NCBI GenBank assembly: GCA_947630375.1
Contig: CANRHH010000007.1
Coordinates: 1-64,000 of the forward strand
DNA from: an uncultured Oscillospiraceae bacterium
GTDB taxonomy: Bacteria > Bacillota > Clostridia > Oscillospirales > Oscillospiraceae
Direction: 5' to 3'
DNA length: 64,000 bases
Part shown: positions 1-6,717 of the stretch, one piece after another
Position numbering within the stretch: position 1 is the stretch's first letter
Layout: every line of letters starts with the position of its first letter
Translations under genes and position numbers: made by a program
The notes under the pieces: generated by a model
Database searches by the model: none
Told to the model about the DNA's origin: nothing
The model's input: the letters and a program-made list of their open reading frames with translations, nothing else

Positions 1-1394
1 GGCAGATCGGGATGATGGAAAAAGAGCGCATACCAGACCAGTTTCTCCGTGAACAGCTCCGGATGGTCCAGGTCAAATGTGTGCCCCTCTCTGCGTTCAT
101 AGCCTTGCATGATCGCCTTGACCCGCTTTTCCAGCGGCCACCGGCTGGCGGGCTTTTGGAACGGGCGGGAAAGGAGCGCTTTCCCCTTTTCCGCCCCCAG
201 GCGGAAGAGACTTTTTTCCCCGGGGGGAAAGCAGACCGCTTTCAGAACGGCGAGGTGCAGCTTCCCGTGCGCGAACAGTCCCCGGCCCAGCCGGTACACC
301 CAGTAAAAGGGCCTGGCCCAGCCGTGCCGGTAGAAAAAGGGCGCGTTGGCCCGGTACCACTCCCGGCCCGGGAACAGCCGCCGCAGCAGATATTTCACCC
401 TGGTTCGGCCGCCGATGGGGCTTTCGCCCCCCTGCAGCCGCCGCAGGTCGGTCTGCACGCTGTGTTCCAGCGTGCCGTACACGCCCGAGCTCTCCGCCCA
501 GGCCAGCGCCTCCCGCTCCTCCCCGGTCAGCGCCGGGGCGGGCGCGGGCCCGAACAGCTTTTCCCCCAGGGCGCGAAGCAGGGCCTCGAACTGTGTCAAT
601 CCCAGTTTTTCCAGCTCGCCCGCGATATACGCCTGGTCCATGTCCCCCTTGGCCCGCCGGTACAGATAGATATCCAGCAGCGTCCGCAGGCCGGCGCCTC
701 CGCCGCTCCAGTGCTTATAGCTGTGGGCCAGAAAATAGACGTAAAAGTCCTCGTCCCGGAAGCGGTATCCAAAGCGGCTTCCCCCGTCCTTGACCAGCCG
801 CCCCTTTACATCCCCGTAATAGGCCGCGGCCGCTTTTGAAAACGGACTCTCCCCCTCCGTGAACAGCTGCCGGTGCAGCTCAAAGTTATAGACCGGCGGC
901 TTGTGATAGATGTCATGGGCCCCTTTGCCCACGCTCTTGGCCGTATAGCCCCGGCCCTCCATGAAGGCCCGGACCTCCCGCCAGCGCCCGGCGTCAAAGA
1001 GGATGTCGTTGTCCGCGAACTGCCTGGTCCCGTACTGGGGATAGACGCCGTTCAGCACCGCCCCCTTCAGGGGCAGATACCAGACGCCGCTTTTTTCAAG
1101 AAAATCCAGAAGCACCTTCCGCTCCCGGTCCATGAGAAGGGTCTTGCGGACAGCGGCGAACTTTGCCTGCTGAAAACGCTTCGCCATCTCCGGCGGGCAG
1201 GCCTCCATCAGCCCGGCGCTCTCCAGCGCTGCGCACACGGCGGCGGACAGCAAATGCCTGTCCGCCGCCAGAAAAAGCTCGTTGAAGTCCGGCGTCTCCT
1301 CTATCTCCGGGGAAACGCCGTTCACCCACGCCGCGACCAGACGGCACAGGGCGTCATATGTCTTTTCTGTTTTTTGCTCTGCTTCGCTGCTCAT
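1..1394 (-). CDS. Nucleotidyltransferase-family protein fused to the start of a TupA-like ATP-grasp domain (partial)
   Basis: The frame is open from an ATG at 1394 to the window edge (464 codons), so the 3' end is missing. The N-terminal ~330 residues resemble the uncharacterised nucleotidyltransferase family found in peptide and surface gene clusters: an LPLKG stretch, an ADNDILF acidic motif, and NFELHRQLF. From about residue 420 the sequence changes to a GYERREGHTFDLDHPELF / TEKLVWY pattern, typical of the N-terminus of TupA-like ATP-grasp proteins. The gene overlaps the S26 peptidase by 41 bp and is the last visible gene of the operon. A role in modifying the product of the small peptide gene is inference. 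The nucleotidyltransferase call is fairly safe; the ATP-grasp call rests on a short stretch. Confidence 0.7.
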   Translation of the reverse strand, partial: MSSEAEQKTEKTYDALCRLVAAWVNGVSPEIEETPDFNELFLAADRHLLSAAVCAALESAGLMEACPPEMAKRFQQAKFAAVRKTLLMDRERKVLLDFLEKSGVWYLPLKGAVLNGVYPQYGTRQFADNDILFDAGRWREVRAFMEGRGYTAKSVGKGAHDIYHKPPVYNFELHRQLFTEGESPFSKAAAAYYGDVKGRLVKDGGSRFGYRFRDEDFYVYFLAHSYKHWSGGGAGLRTLLDIYLYRRAKGDMDQAYIAGELEKLGLTQFEALLRALGEKLFGPAPAPALTGEEREALAWAESSGVYGTLEHSVQTDLRRLQGGESPIGGRTRVKYLLRRLFPGREWYRANAPFFYRHGWARPFYWVYRLGRGLFAHGKLHLAVLKAVCFPPGEKSLFRLGAEKGKALLSRPFQKPASRWPLEKRVKAIMQGYERREGHTFDLDHPELFTEKLVWYALFFHHPDL

Positions 1395-1833
1395 GGACCC
1401 GCTTCCATCTCCTTTTCAGCTTGCCCGGTAACGCCGCGAACCATACCAGGGCGGCCCGCAGCGGAAAGAGGCCGCACCACAGGCGCACATACAGCCGATA
1501 CCGCTTGTCTGTTACGGGGATCTCCCGCCCGTCCCGGACAAAGGCGGTCAATACGCCAATGATCTGCGCATCTGTTATACCGCGCTCTCCGGTATAGTTG
1601 TTGTCCCCCCGGAACACATAGTCCGCTTCCCCTGCTTCGATGACGCGGTGCAGAATGTATTTTCCGCTTCTGTCCCGGTATAGGGCCACATCGTACTTTT
1701 GGAGCCGCCCTGTGGGCGGCTTCAGAACAAAGAGGTCCCGCTTTTGCCGCAGCATGGGCAGCATACTGGTCCCAACGCAGGTATAGACCAGTGTGCCGCC
1801 GTGGGCCAGGGCGTCCTCAAACCGGAGGGTCAT
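1354..1833 (-). CDS. S26/S24-family signal-peptidase-like protein
   Basis: A 159-residue protein with GTSMLPML (catalytic Ser about residue 23) and, some 35 residues on, KYILHRVIEA. Histidine stands where the type I bacterial enzymes have lysine, so this follows the SipW/ER-type Ser-His arrangement. FRGDNNYTGERG matches the conserved box after the catalytic region. A hydrophobic stretch near the C-terminus (about residues 115-140) could anchor it in the membrane. The start overlaps the stop of the PqqD-like gene by 4 bp, so the genes are translationally coupled. In this operon it may cleave the small precursor peptide or be a truncated regulatory relative; its substrate is not shown by the sequence. 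Confidence 0.85.
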   Translation of the reverse strand: MTLRFEDALAHGGTLVYTCVGTSMLPMLRQKRDLFVLKPPTGRLQKYDVALYRDRSGKYILHRVIEAGEADYVFRGDNNYTGERGITDAQIIGVLTAFVRDGREIPVTDKRYRLYVRLWCGLFPLRAALVWFAALPGKLKRRWKRVHEQRSRAKNRKDI

Positions 1834-2084
1834 TCTTCGATCGCGCCGATGGAACGCAGCTGCTCCAGAATGCCGGCCACATCCTTTTCGATCGCCGGGC
1901 GGGGCGCGTCAAAACGGGCCGCAAGCGCCTCCGCGATCTTCTCCGGTGTGGTGGGCTCCTTCAACGCCTCGATGATGAACGCGGCAGTTTTGTTGCTCCG
2001 CACCATGCCCAAAAAGCCCTCTGTGGCTACCATGGTGTGCTCATTCCCCGAGGCATAAGTGACAAATGTATCTTTCAGCTTCAT
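1830..2084 (-). CDS. PqqD-family peptide-binding protein (RRE)
   Basis: 84 residues from the ATG at 2084; longer readings of the frame overlap the upstream gene and lack a ribosome site. The fold pattern is that of PqqD: an N-terminal strand region, then helices with SNKTAAFIIEALKEPTTPEKI, and a final helix DVAGILEQLRSIGAIEE. PqqD-type domains bind leader peptides of ribosomally made, modified peptides and present them to enzymes. It overlaps the kinase-like gene upstream and the S26 gene downstream by 4 bp each. The adjacent 33-residue peptide with a Y-x2-P-x-L motif is the obvious candidate ligand (inference). Confidence 0.85.
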   Translation of the reverse strand: MKLKDTFVTYASGNEHTMVATEGFLGMVRSNKTAAFIIEALKEPTTPEKIAEALAARFDAPRPAIEKDVAGILEQLRSIGAIEE

Positions 2085-2812
2085 GTGCCGGTTCCTCCAT
2101 TCATTCCCGCGTAAGCCACCCGGGCGGCGTCTACGGACATATTGACGCCCAGGCGATACAGCCGGACAGAGCGGGACAGCTTGTCCAGCAAAGCAAGCTG
2201 CCGGTGCCTTTGCTCTTTTGTTTCCAACAAGCATGTTTCCCGATACAGAATCGGGAATGCCTCTCCGGGCGAAACAGCCGTGATAAAATTGTCCGCGCTT
2301 CGTTCCAGCAGGCAGATGGCCTTTACCGGCGCGGACGTATTTGTCTGAATGTGTTCCTTGCCTGCCCAGGGGGAACCGTAGACGGTCACCCCGTCCTCTC
2401 CTATGTGTAAAAACGGCTTGTCGTCATTGATGATGATCGCCCGCTCCCCGAAAAGCGCCCGCCAGTATTGGGCGTGGGTGGATTTTCCCGTGCCGCTCTT
2501 CGCGGTGAAGATATACGCCGCCCCGTCTACCGCCACGGCTGCGCCGTGGAACAGGAGCACCCCCCGGGGAAGCAGCAGCTCGGCCAAACGCGTTCGGACC
2601 ATACAGTGCTCATAGAAGCTGTCCGGATAAGGCGTCTCGATCCCCGATGCCGCGGATCCGGCCCGCATTCGGTCGATGTCCTCCTGGGTCATCTCCACCC
2701 AAAACGCCGCCGGTCCGGCGCATCTGTATTCCTTACTTCGGTCGTGGAACTCTTCATAAATTGTAGTGATGCCTGCGTTCCAGCCCGCGATGCGGTAAAA
2801 CCCGCTAATCAT
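2081..2812 (-). CDS. HPr kinase/phosphorylase-like protein
   Basis: 243 residues. A P-loop TAKSGTGKSTHAQYW lies around residues 103-117, preceded by LLLPRGVLLFHGAAV, and an acidic IINDDKP follows. This is the C-terminal catalytic domain of HprK as found in stand-alone HprK-like proteins of lasso-peptide and related clusters; the HprK N-terminal DRTGG domain is missing. Relatives in lasso clusters phosphorylate a serine of the precursor, and the neighbouring precursor has exactly one serine (Ser30). The ATG at 2812 follows GAGGTGAAGAGC. It is separated from the peptide gene by a strong hairpin and is 4-bp coupled to the PqqD-like gene. Confidence 0.85.
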   Translation of the reverse strand: MISGFYRIAGWNAGITTIYEEFHDRSKEYRCAGPAAFWVEMTQEDIDRMRAGSAASGIETPYPDSFYEHCMVRTRLAELLLPRGVLLFHGAAVAVDGAAYIFTAKSGTGKSTHAQYWRALFGERAIIINDDKPFLHIGEDGVTVYGSPWAGKEHIQTNTSAPVKAICLLERSADNFITAVSPGEAFPILYRETCLLETKEQRHRQLALLDKLSRSVRLYRLGVNMSVDAARVAYAGMNGGTGT

Positions 2813-2831
2813 AAGCTCTTCACCTCAGTAT

Positions 2832-2866
2832 GGCAAGGAGGCGGGGCCGTGCTCCGCCTCCTTGCC
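2832..2866 (-). terminator. 13-bp hairpin between precursor gene and enzyme genes
   Basis: A perfect 13-bp GC-rich stem (2832-2844 with 2854-2866) with a 9-nt loop lies between the precursor stop and the kinase-like gene. No long T tract follows, so it more likely causes partial termination or protects the 3' end of a short precursor transcript. This arrangement is common where a peptide must be made in excess over its enzymes. Confidence 0.7.
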
Positions 2867-2892
2867 GCCGCATGTCGATGTGTTTCCCTTTC

Positions 2893-2994
2893 TTATTCAA
2901 CGCCGCTCGGGTTGCCCCATTCGACACCGGTCCATATCTCGTCCGCCTCGAACTGGATGACCTCCAACCGGGGGGTCTCATAGGTTTCTTTCAT
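2893..2994 (-). CDS. Candidate RiPP precursor peptide, 33 residues
   Basis: An ATG at 2994 sits 9 bases behind a perfect AAAGGAGG. The peptide starts MKETYETPRLEVIQF and ends EWGNPSGVE. Residues Tyr5, Pro8 and Leu10 form the Y-x2-P-x-L motif that PqqD/B1-type leader-binding proteins read in lasso precursors. The middle is acidic (EADE), followed by WTG, which could mark a leader/core boundary. There is no Asp/Glu at the expected ring positions after Gly23, so a classical lasso is unlikely. Only one serine (Ser30) is present, next to a kinase-like gene. No similar peptide family is claimed; the call rests on ribosome site, context and motif. Confidence 0.75.
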   Translation of the reverse strand: MKETYETPRLEVIQFEADEIWTGVEWGNPSGVE

Positions 2995-3114
2995 CTTTTT
3001 GCAGTCCTCCTTTCGCCAGAGTCAGGTTATATTTACCCCCCCGATTTTTATCAGGAGGTTCCTGCCAAAGTAGGGATCCTTTTCGGCGCAAATCGCCGCT
3101 TTCACGGCCATACC

Positions 3115-3140
3115 CCGGTCGCAGAGTTTAGCCCTCTGCG
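3115..3140 (-). repeat. Left 26-bp inverted repeat / recombination site
   Basis: This is the exact reverse complement of 3547-3572, and identity stops abruptly on both sides. On the minus strand it would lie within the 5' leader of the peptide operon and could form a short hairpin. Confidence 0.85.
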
Positions 3141-3231
3141 AATTTTCCAGGTTTTACCAGTTCTCCGTGACCGGAAACCCGCATGGCTCTATAACACGCA
3201 AAAAAAGCGGACGGGCCGGGATCCCCTTTGA

Positions 3232-3327
3232 CTAAAAAATTTGACTGCAATTTTTCGCGGCCCTTCGCCGGCCCGTTTGCGCACATTGGCCCGCCGCTTC
3301 TCTCCCGTTTTTCCCTTTTCTTTCCAT
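3232..3327 (-). pseudogene. Internally deleted tyrosine integrase remnant
   Basis: The minus-strand frame begins ATGGAAAGAAAAGG, matching the first codons of the intact integrase at 37575 (ATGGCAAGAAAAGG), and stops after 31 codons. The stop lies inside a 13-bp tract (3228-3240, TTGACTAAAAAAT) found in the same orientation just past the stop of that integrase (36433-36445). The two ends of the gene are kept while about 1 kb of the middle is gone. It cannot encode a recombinase. Confidence 0.65.
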
Positions 3328-3487
3328 AATAATACATTCTGTGATATGCTTTTATCCGCGCCGGTTGACTACGGATTCGACTGCGATGGGCCGCCCCTGC
3401 ACGCCGTTTTGGCCGGAAATCGCTGGGTTTTCCCCCGGCGCTTCCCGGCCTTGCATGAAAAAATTTATGGAAATTGTCAAGAAACAC

Positions 3488-3516
3488 TTGCACCTGACCC
3501 CCCGATGTGCTATACT
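3488..3516 (+). promoter_or_regulatory. Outward sigma-A promoter inside the invertible segment
   Basis: TTGCAC, a 17-bp spacer and TATACT, with a start predicted near 3523. In this orientation it reads only into the terminator at 3603-3640. In the flipped orientation it would transcribe the peptide operon. The copy at 37893-37921 keeps the same geometry. Confidence 0.8.
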
Positions 3517-3546
3517 TGCCTCAATAATGGGTGTAATATCTACAGG

Positions 3547-3572
3547 CGCAGAGGGCTAAACTCTGCGACCGG
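3547..3572 (+). repeat. Right 26-bp inverted repeat / recombination site
   Basis: Exact inverted copy of 3115-3140 and 23/26 identical to 37952-37977. It is followed by a run of seven T, so the transcript from the 3488 promoter could form a weak hairpin-plus-U stop here. Confidence 0.85.
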
Positions 3573-3602
3573 CTTTTTTTCCCTTTGTCAGATTGTCTGC
3601 AT

Positions 3603-3640
3603 AAAAAAATAACACCGTGTTATCACGGTGTTATTTTTTT
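3603..3640. terminator. Bidirectional terminator
   Basis: A 17-bp perfect stem including A-tract and T-tract ends and a TTAT loop. It ends the minus-strand yhaN-like operon and blocks rightward transcription from the invertible segment. Confidence 0.9.
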
Positions 3641-3686
3641 ATGCAGGTAAATCCGGCCCTCTGTCAAGGGCCCGGGCACAAACTCT

Positions 3687-5588
3687 TTATTGCCGGCAGG
3701 TAAAGAGGATCACTTGGCGCTTCCGGGCGATCTGCTTTAAAAGCTCGATGGCCTGGCCGTAGCGCTCCGCGTCCAGGTTCACCAGGGCGTCGTCGATGAT
3801 GAGGGGGCAGGGCTCCCCCTCCGGCAGGGCCAGCTCGCACACCGCTAAACGCACGGCCAGATACATCAGGTCCAGGGTCCCGGCGCTGAGATACTCCGCC
3901 TCCCGGGCCACCGCGTCGTCCTTGGTGCGGGTGCGGGCGGTGAAGTCCCGGTTCAGGAGCACGTCCTCGTAGCGCCCGTCGGTGACGGAGGCCATGTACC
4001 GGGCCGCCAGCTTCCCCAATTCCGGGGAGAAGCGGCTTTGGATCTCCCCATCCGCCTCCCGGAGCACGTCGATGGCCAGGCTCAGAGCCTCATACTCGGC
4101 CAGCAGCAGCTCGTATTCCTCCTGCATGGCGCTGAGGCTGCTGGAGAGCACCAGCGGGTCCCCCATGGCGGACAGGCGGCCGTTGAGCTGGGCGATCTGG
4201 GCGGAGATCCGCTCGGCCCCGGCCCGGGCGGCGGCCAGCTCCCGGCTGAGCTGGGCGGCCTGGGAATTGCCCCCGGCAAAATCCAGCTCCCGCAGAGCCG
4301 CCTCCTCCAATTGGGCCTGGCTGTCCCGGGCCTGCTCGTAGACGGCGCGGCAGCGCCGCTCCTCCGCCTCGGCCTGGGTCACCCGGTCCGCCAGGGCCCG
4401 GTAATTCTCCAGCTGGGCGGTGATATCCCCCGGGCTCGCGGCCCGGTATTTTCGCAGCAGGCGCCGCCGCTCCGCCGCCGCGTCCTGGACCGCCTGCCGG
4501 TGCCTGGTGTAGCGGAGCAGGAACACCAGCGCCGCCACGCAGAAGACCGCCGCGCCGATGATGCAGAGGATCCGGTCCAGGAAGGTATAGGCCGCGGCCA
4601 GGGCCACCGCCAGCAGGAAGCAGACGACGGCCGGCAGCAGGGGCAGCCGGGCCTTCGGCCGCCGGTCCAGCTCCTCCAGCGCCTCCAAGTCGGCCTGGAT
4701 CTGGCTCTCCAGCTCCTGCCGGGGCCGGTCCCCAAAGGGGCTGCCGCGCAGCTCCTCCCGCCGGACCGACAGCTGAGCCAGGGCCGCGTCGTGGGCCTCG
4801 CTGCTCCGCTTCAGCTCCGTCCGGCTGGCGTTGAGCCGGTCCAGGGCCTCCCGGCGCTGCTTTTTGCGGCTCTCCGTGACGGCGGCCTCCAGGCCCGTGC
4901 AGTCCCGCCGGGTCTTCTCCAGCCGCTCCTCCAACAGCCGCAGCTCCCCCACGGAGCCGCTCAGTTCGTCCAGCTTGCGCTGGGTCTCGTCCATTTTCCC
5001 CTCCAGCTCCGGCAGCATCCCCCGCCGGTTGTACCGGCGCTTGCGCTGCCAGGCCCGCAGGCGCTCGTCCGCCTCGCTGTAGGAGCTGGTCTCCTCCCCG
5101 GTGGTGACAATGGCGCCGATGCGCCGCTCCAGCTCCGGGCTGCCGCTGACCGCCGCCGCCCCCTGGGCCACAAAGGCGCTGCGGACGAACACGTCCTTGC
5201 TCACCCCGGTCAGCATCTCCCCGGCGTTGGCGCCGGTCATGCCCTCCACAGGCACGTTGGAGCCGGTGTACACCGCGGAGAACTCCCGCATGGGGGCGCT
5301 CTTGGCCTTGGTGGAGCGGGTGATGGTGATGTCGCACCGGTCCGCCGTCAGCTCCATGGTCCCGGCCATGGGGGCCCCGGACCAGGGGGAGTAGCGGGTC
5401 TTGTCCGGCAGATGGCCGGCGCGGGCCCGCTCGGCGCTGTCCACCCCGTAGAGCATGGCCTTGATAAAGGCGCACCAGGTGGATTTCCCGCTCTCGTTGG
5501 GGGCGTAGAGCACGTTGAGGCCCTCGTGGAAAGTCAGGGTCTCGTTTTCCAGCCGGCCGAAGGAGGCCGTCAGCTTATGGATCTTCAT
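3687..5588 (-). CDS. YhaN-like AAA ATPase (SbcC/Rad50 relative)
   Basis: 633 residues from the ATG at 5588 (MKIHKL); the frame extends further upstream but that part lies in the partner gene. The ATPase begins with YAPNESGKST (Walker A Lys35). Coiled-coil arms of about 150 residues each follow. Two adjacent hydrophobic segments sit in the middle (LPLLPAVVCFLLAVAL and the following IIGAAVFCVAALVFLL). The C-terminal half-site has LSAGTLDLMYLAVRLA and CPLIIDDALVNLD (Walker B). The two membrane segments in the coiled coil are typical of YhaN and not of true SbcC. It overlaps the phosphoesterase gene by 14 bp; the pair likely forms an SbcCD-like DNA-processing complex at the membrane. Confidence 0.85.
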   Translation of the reverse strand: MKIHKLTASFGRLENETLTFHEGLNVLYAPNESGKSTWCAFIKAMLYGVDSAERARAGHLPDKTRYSPWSGAPMAGTMELTADRCDITITRSTKAKSAPMREFSAVYTGSNVPVEGMTGANAGEMLTGVSKDVFVRSAFVAQGAAAVSGSPELERRIGAIVTTGEETSSYSEADERLRAWQRKRRYNRRGMLPELEGKMDETQRKLDELSGSVGELRLLEERLEKTRRDCTGLEAAVTESRKKQRREALDRLNASRTELKRSSEAHDAALAQLSVRREELRGSPFGDRPRQELESQIQADLEALEELDRRPKARLPLLPAVVCFLLAVALAAAYTFLDRILCIIGAAVFCVAALVFLLRYTRHRQAVQDAAAERRRLLRKYRAASPGDITAQLENYRALADRVTQAEAEERRCRAVYEQARDSQAQLEEAALRELDFAGGNSQAAQLSRELAAARAGAERISAQIAQLNGRLSAMGDPLVLSSSLSAMQEEYELLLAEYEALSLAIDVLREADGEIQSRFSPELGKLAARYMASVTDGRYEDVLLNRDFTARTRTKDDAVAREAEYLSAGTLDLMYLAVRLAVCELALPEGEPCPLIIDDALVNLDAERYGQAIELLKQIARKRQVILFTCRQ

Positions 5589-6690
5589 GCCGGACCACCT
5601 CCTCCGTGTTGTCCAGGGCAGCCAGGCCCCAGCGGGCCGCCTGCTCGATGCGGATGCGCTCGCTCTCGTCCCGGGCCTTGTCGTAGCGGGCCCGGAGCTT
5701 GGCCAGGAACAGGCCCCGGAGCGTGTCGCTCCCGGCCCCGTCCCACACGTCCCGCCGCAGGCGGGTCTCGTCCCGGAGCTGGAGTTCAAAGAACAGCTCC
5801 GCCAGGCCGCTGTGCAGCCGCCGCAAGTCCGGCGTCTCCTCCGTCTCCCCGGTGAGGACGATGCGGTAAATGTCCCGCACCGTGTCGTCGGGCAGCTGGG
5901 TGTGGATGGCCAGGAGCGGGTCTGCGTCCGTCACGTCCACCCGCAGCAGCTGGTACTTCCGCCCGGCGACGCACACCGGCGTCAGCCGGCAGTCCGTGCC
6001 CTCCAATTCCACCAGGTAGACGCTTTTTTCTCCCGTCTCGTCAAAGCCCCGGCCCTCCGGGCAGCCGGGCCAGGCGTACCAGGTGGCCCCGGCCTTCTGC
6101 AGGCCGCTGGCCTTGTGGACGTGGCCGAACGCGGCGTAGTCAAGGCCGCTCTGGGCCAGCGCCGCCTCCGTCACCGGGTCATAGACCGAGTCCCGGACGC
6201 CCACCTCTCCGTGGAGGCAGAGCAGATCGTACACACCCTCGGTCCGCTCCGCCCGGAAGCCATCCAGCAGAGGGCCGCTGCGGCTCTCCGTAAAGGCTGC
6301 CCCGTAGACGCGCACGCCCAGCTCCGGCAGCTCCACCGCCTGGATCCGCCCGCTTGTGAACACGTGCACGTTCTCCGGCAGCTTCAGCCGGGCGTAGGGC
6401 GATTTGGCGTCATAATAGTCGTGGTTGCCGGGGGCGATGAACACAGGCACGCCCATCCGGCCCAGGCTCCGGACCAGCTCCTCCCCGGTCTCAAAGTAGG
6501 GCTTGCCGCTGTCCAGCAAATCCCCGCTGAGCAGCACCAGGTCCACGCTTTCGCTCTGGACCAGGGCGGCCAGGCGGCCCAGCAGCTCCCGCTGCTCTGA
6601 GCGGCGCACCGCCGCCTTCCCCGCCGGCAGGCCCTCAAAGGGGGAGTCCAGGTGCAGGTCCGCCCCGTGCAGTATCTTGATCTTTCTCAT
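5575..6690 (-). CDS. SbcD/YhaO-like metallophosphoesterase
   Basis: 371 residues with the calcineurin-like phosphoesterase motifs in order: GADLHLDSP (residues 9-17), LLSGDLLD, APGNHDYY, LLCLHGEVG and AAFGHVHKA. The C-terminal ~120 residues form a cap-like region rich in Leu and Arg. The length and the coupling to the YhaN-like ATPase fit YhaO, the exonuclease partner. It lies 27 bp downstream of the ymdB-like gene, so all three may be one transcript from the promoter at 7539-7568. Confidence 0.85.
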   Translation of the reverse strand: MRKIKILHGADLHLDSPFEGLPAGKAAVRRSEQRELLGRLAALVQSESVDLVLLSGDLLDSGKPYFETGEELVRSLGRMGVPVFIAPGNHDYYDAKSPYARLKLPENVHVFTSGRIQAVELPELGVRVYGAAFTESRSGPLLDGFRAERTEGVYDLLCLHGEVGVRDSVYDPVTEAALAQSGLDYAAFGHVHKASGLQKAGATWYAWPGCPEGRGFDETGEKSVYLVELEGTDCRLTPVCVAGRKYQLLRVDVTDADPLLAIHTQLPDDTVRDIYRIVLTGETEETPDLRRLHSGLAELFFELQLRDETRLRRDVWDGAGSDTLRGLFLAKLRARYDKARDESERIRIEQAARWGLAALDNTEEVVRHEDP

Positions 6691-6717
6691 ATCCGTCTCC
6701 CTCCGAACGCCCCGGCC

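Larger units (their letters stand above)
3115..3572. other. Predicted invertible promoter segment (phase switch)
   Basis: Two exact 26-bp inverted repeats (3115-3140, 3547-3572) bound a 406-bp segment. Each repeat itself holds 7-bp inverted arms (CGCAGAG / CTCTGCG) around a 7-bp spacer, the layout of a tyrosine-recombinase crossover site. Inside, next to the right repeat, is a consensus-like promoter pointing right. Inversion would point it left, through the left repeat, into the precursor peptide gene 121 bp beyond the repeat. The remnant of an integrase gene lies in the same segment. The repeats and promoter are seen; inversion is inference. Confidence 0.75.
3407..3580 (+). repeat. Diverged copy of the integrase-element right end
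   Basis: This stretch aligns over its whole length with 37813-37985 (shared blocks include TTTTGGCCGGAAA, TGCATGAAAAAAT, CTCAATAATGGGTGTAA and CTCTGCGACCGGC). It contains the outward promoter and the recombination site. Being conserved in two non-coding places, it is a functional end of a mobile or switching element. Confidence 0.8.

Noticed and set aside
12-839. Plus-strand frame of 275 codons at the left edge
   Set aside because: Opposite strand encodes the nucleotidyltransferase with clear motifs and overlapping-operon context.
2893-2994. Classical lasso peptide precursor
   Set aside because: After the WTG boundary no Asp or Glu falls at ring position 7-9, and no lasso cyclase or B2 peptidase is visible in the window.
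3128-3493. 121-codon minus-strand frame across the invertible segment
   Set aside because: It runs through the inverted repeat and promoter, has no ribosome site, and part of the region is better explained by the integrase remnant in another frame.
3511-3580. Purine-riboswitch-like look of the short conserved RNA (ATAATGGG...TCTAC)
   Set aside because: The conserved riboswitch core and the P1/P2/P3 pairing cannot be completed; the second hairpin is the recombination site.
4038-5855. A 605-codon plus-strand open frame
   Set aside because: It is antisense to the YhaN/YhaO-like genes, has Leu/Gly/Pro-rich low-complexity content caused by GC-rich codons, and shows no domain.
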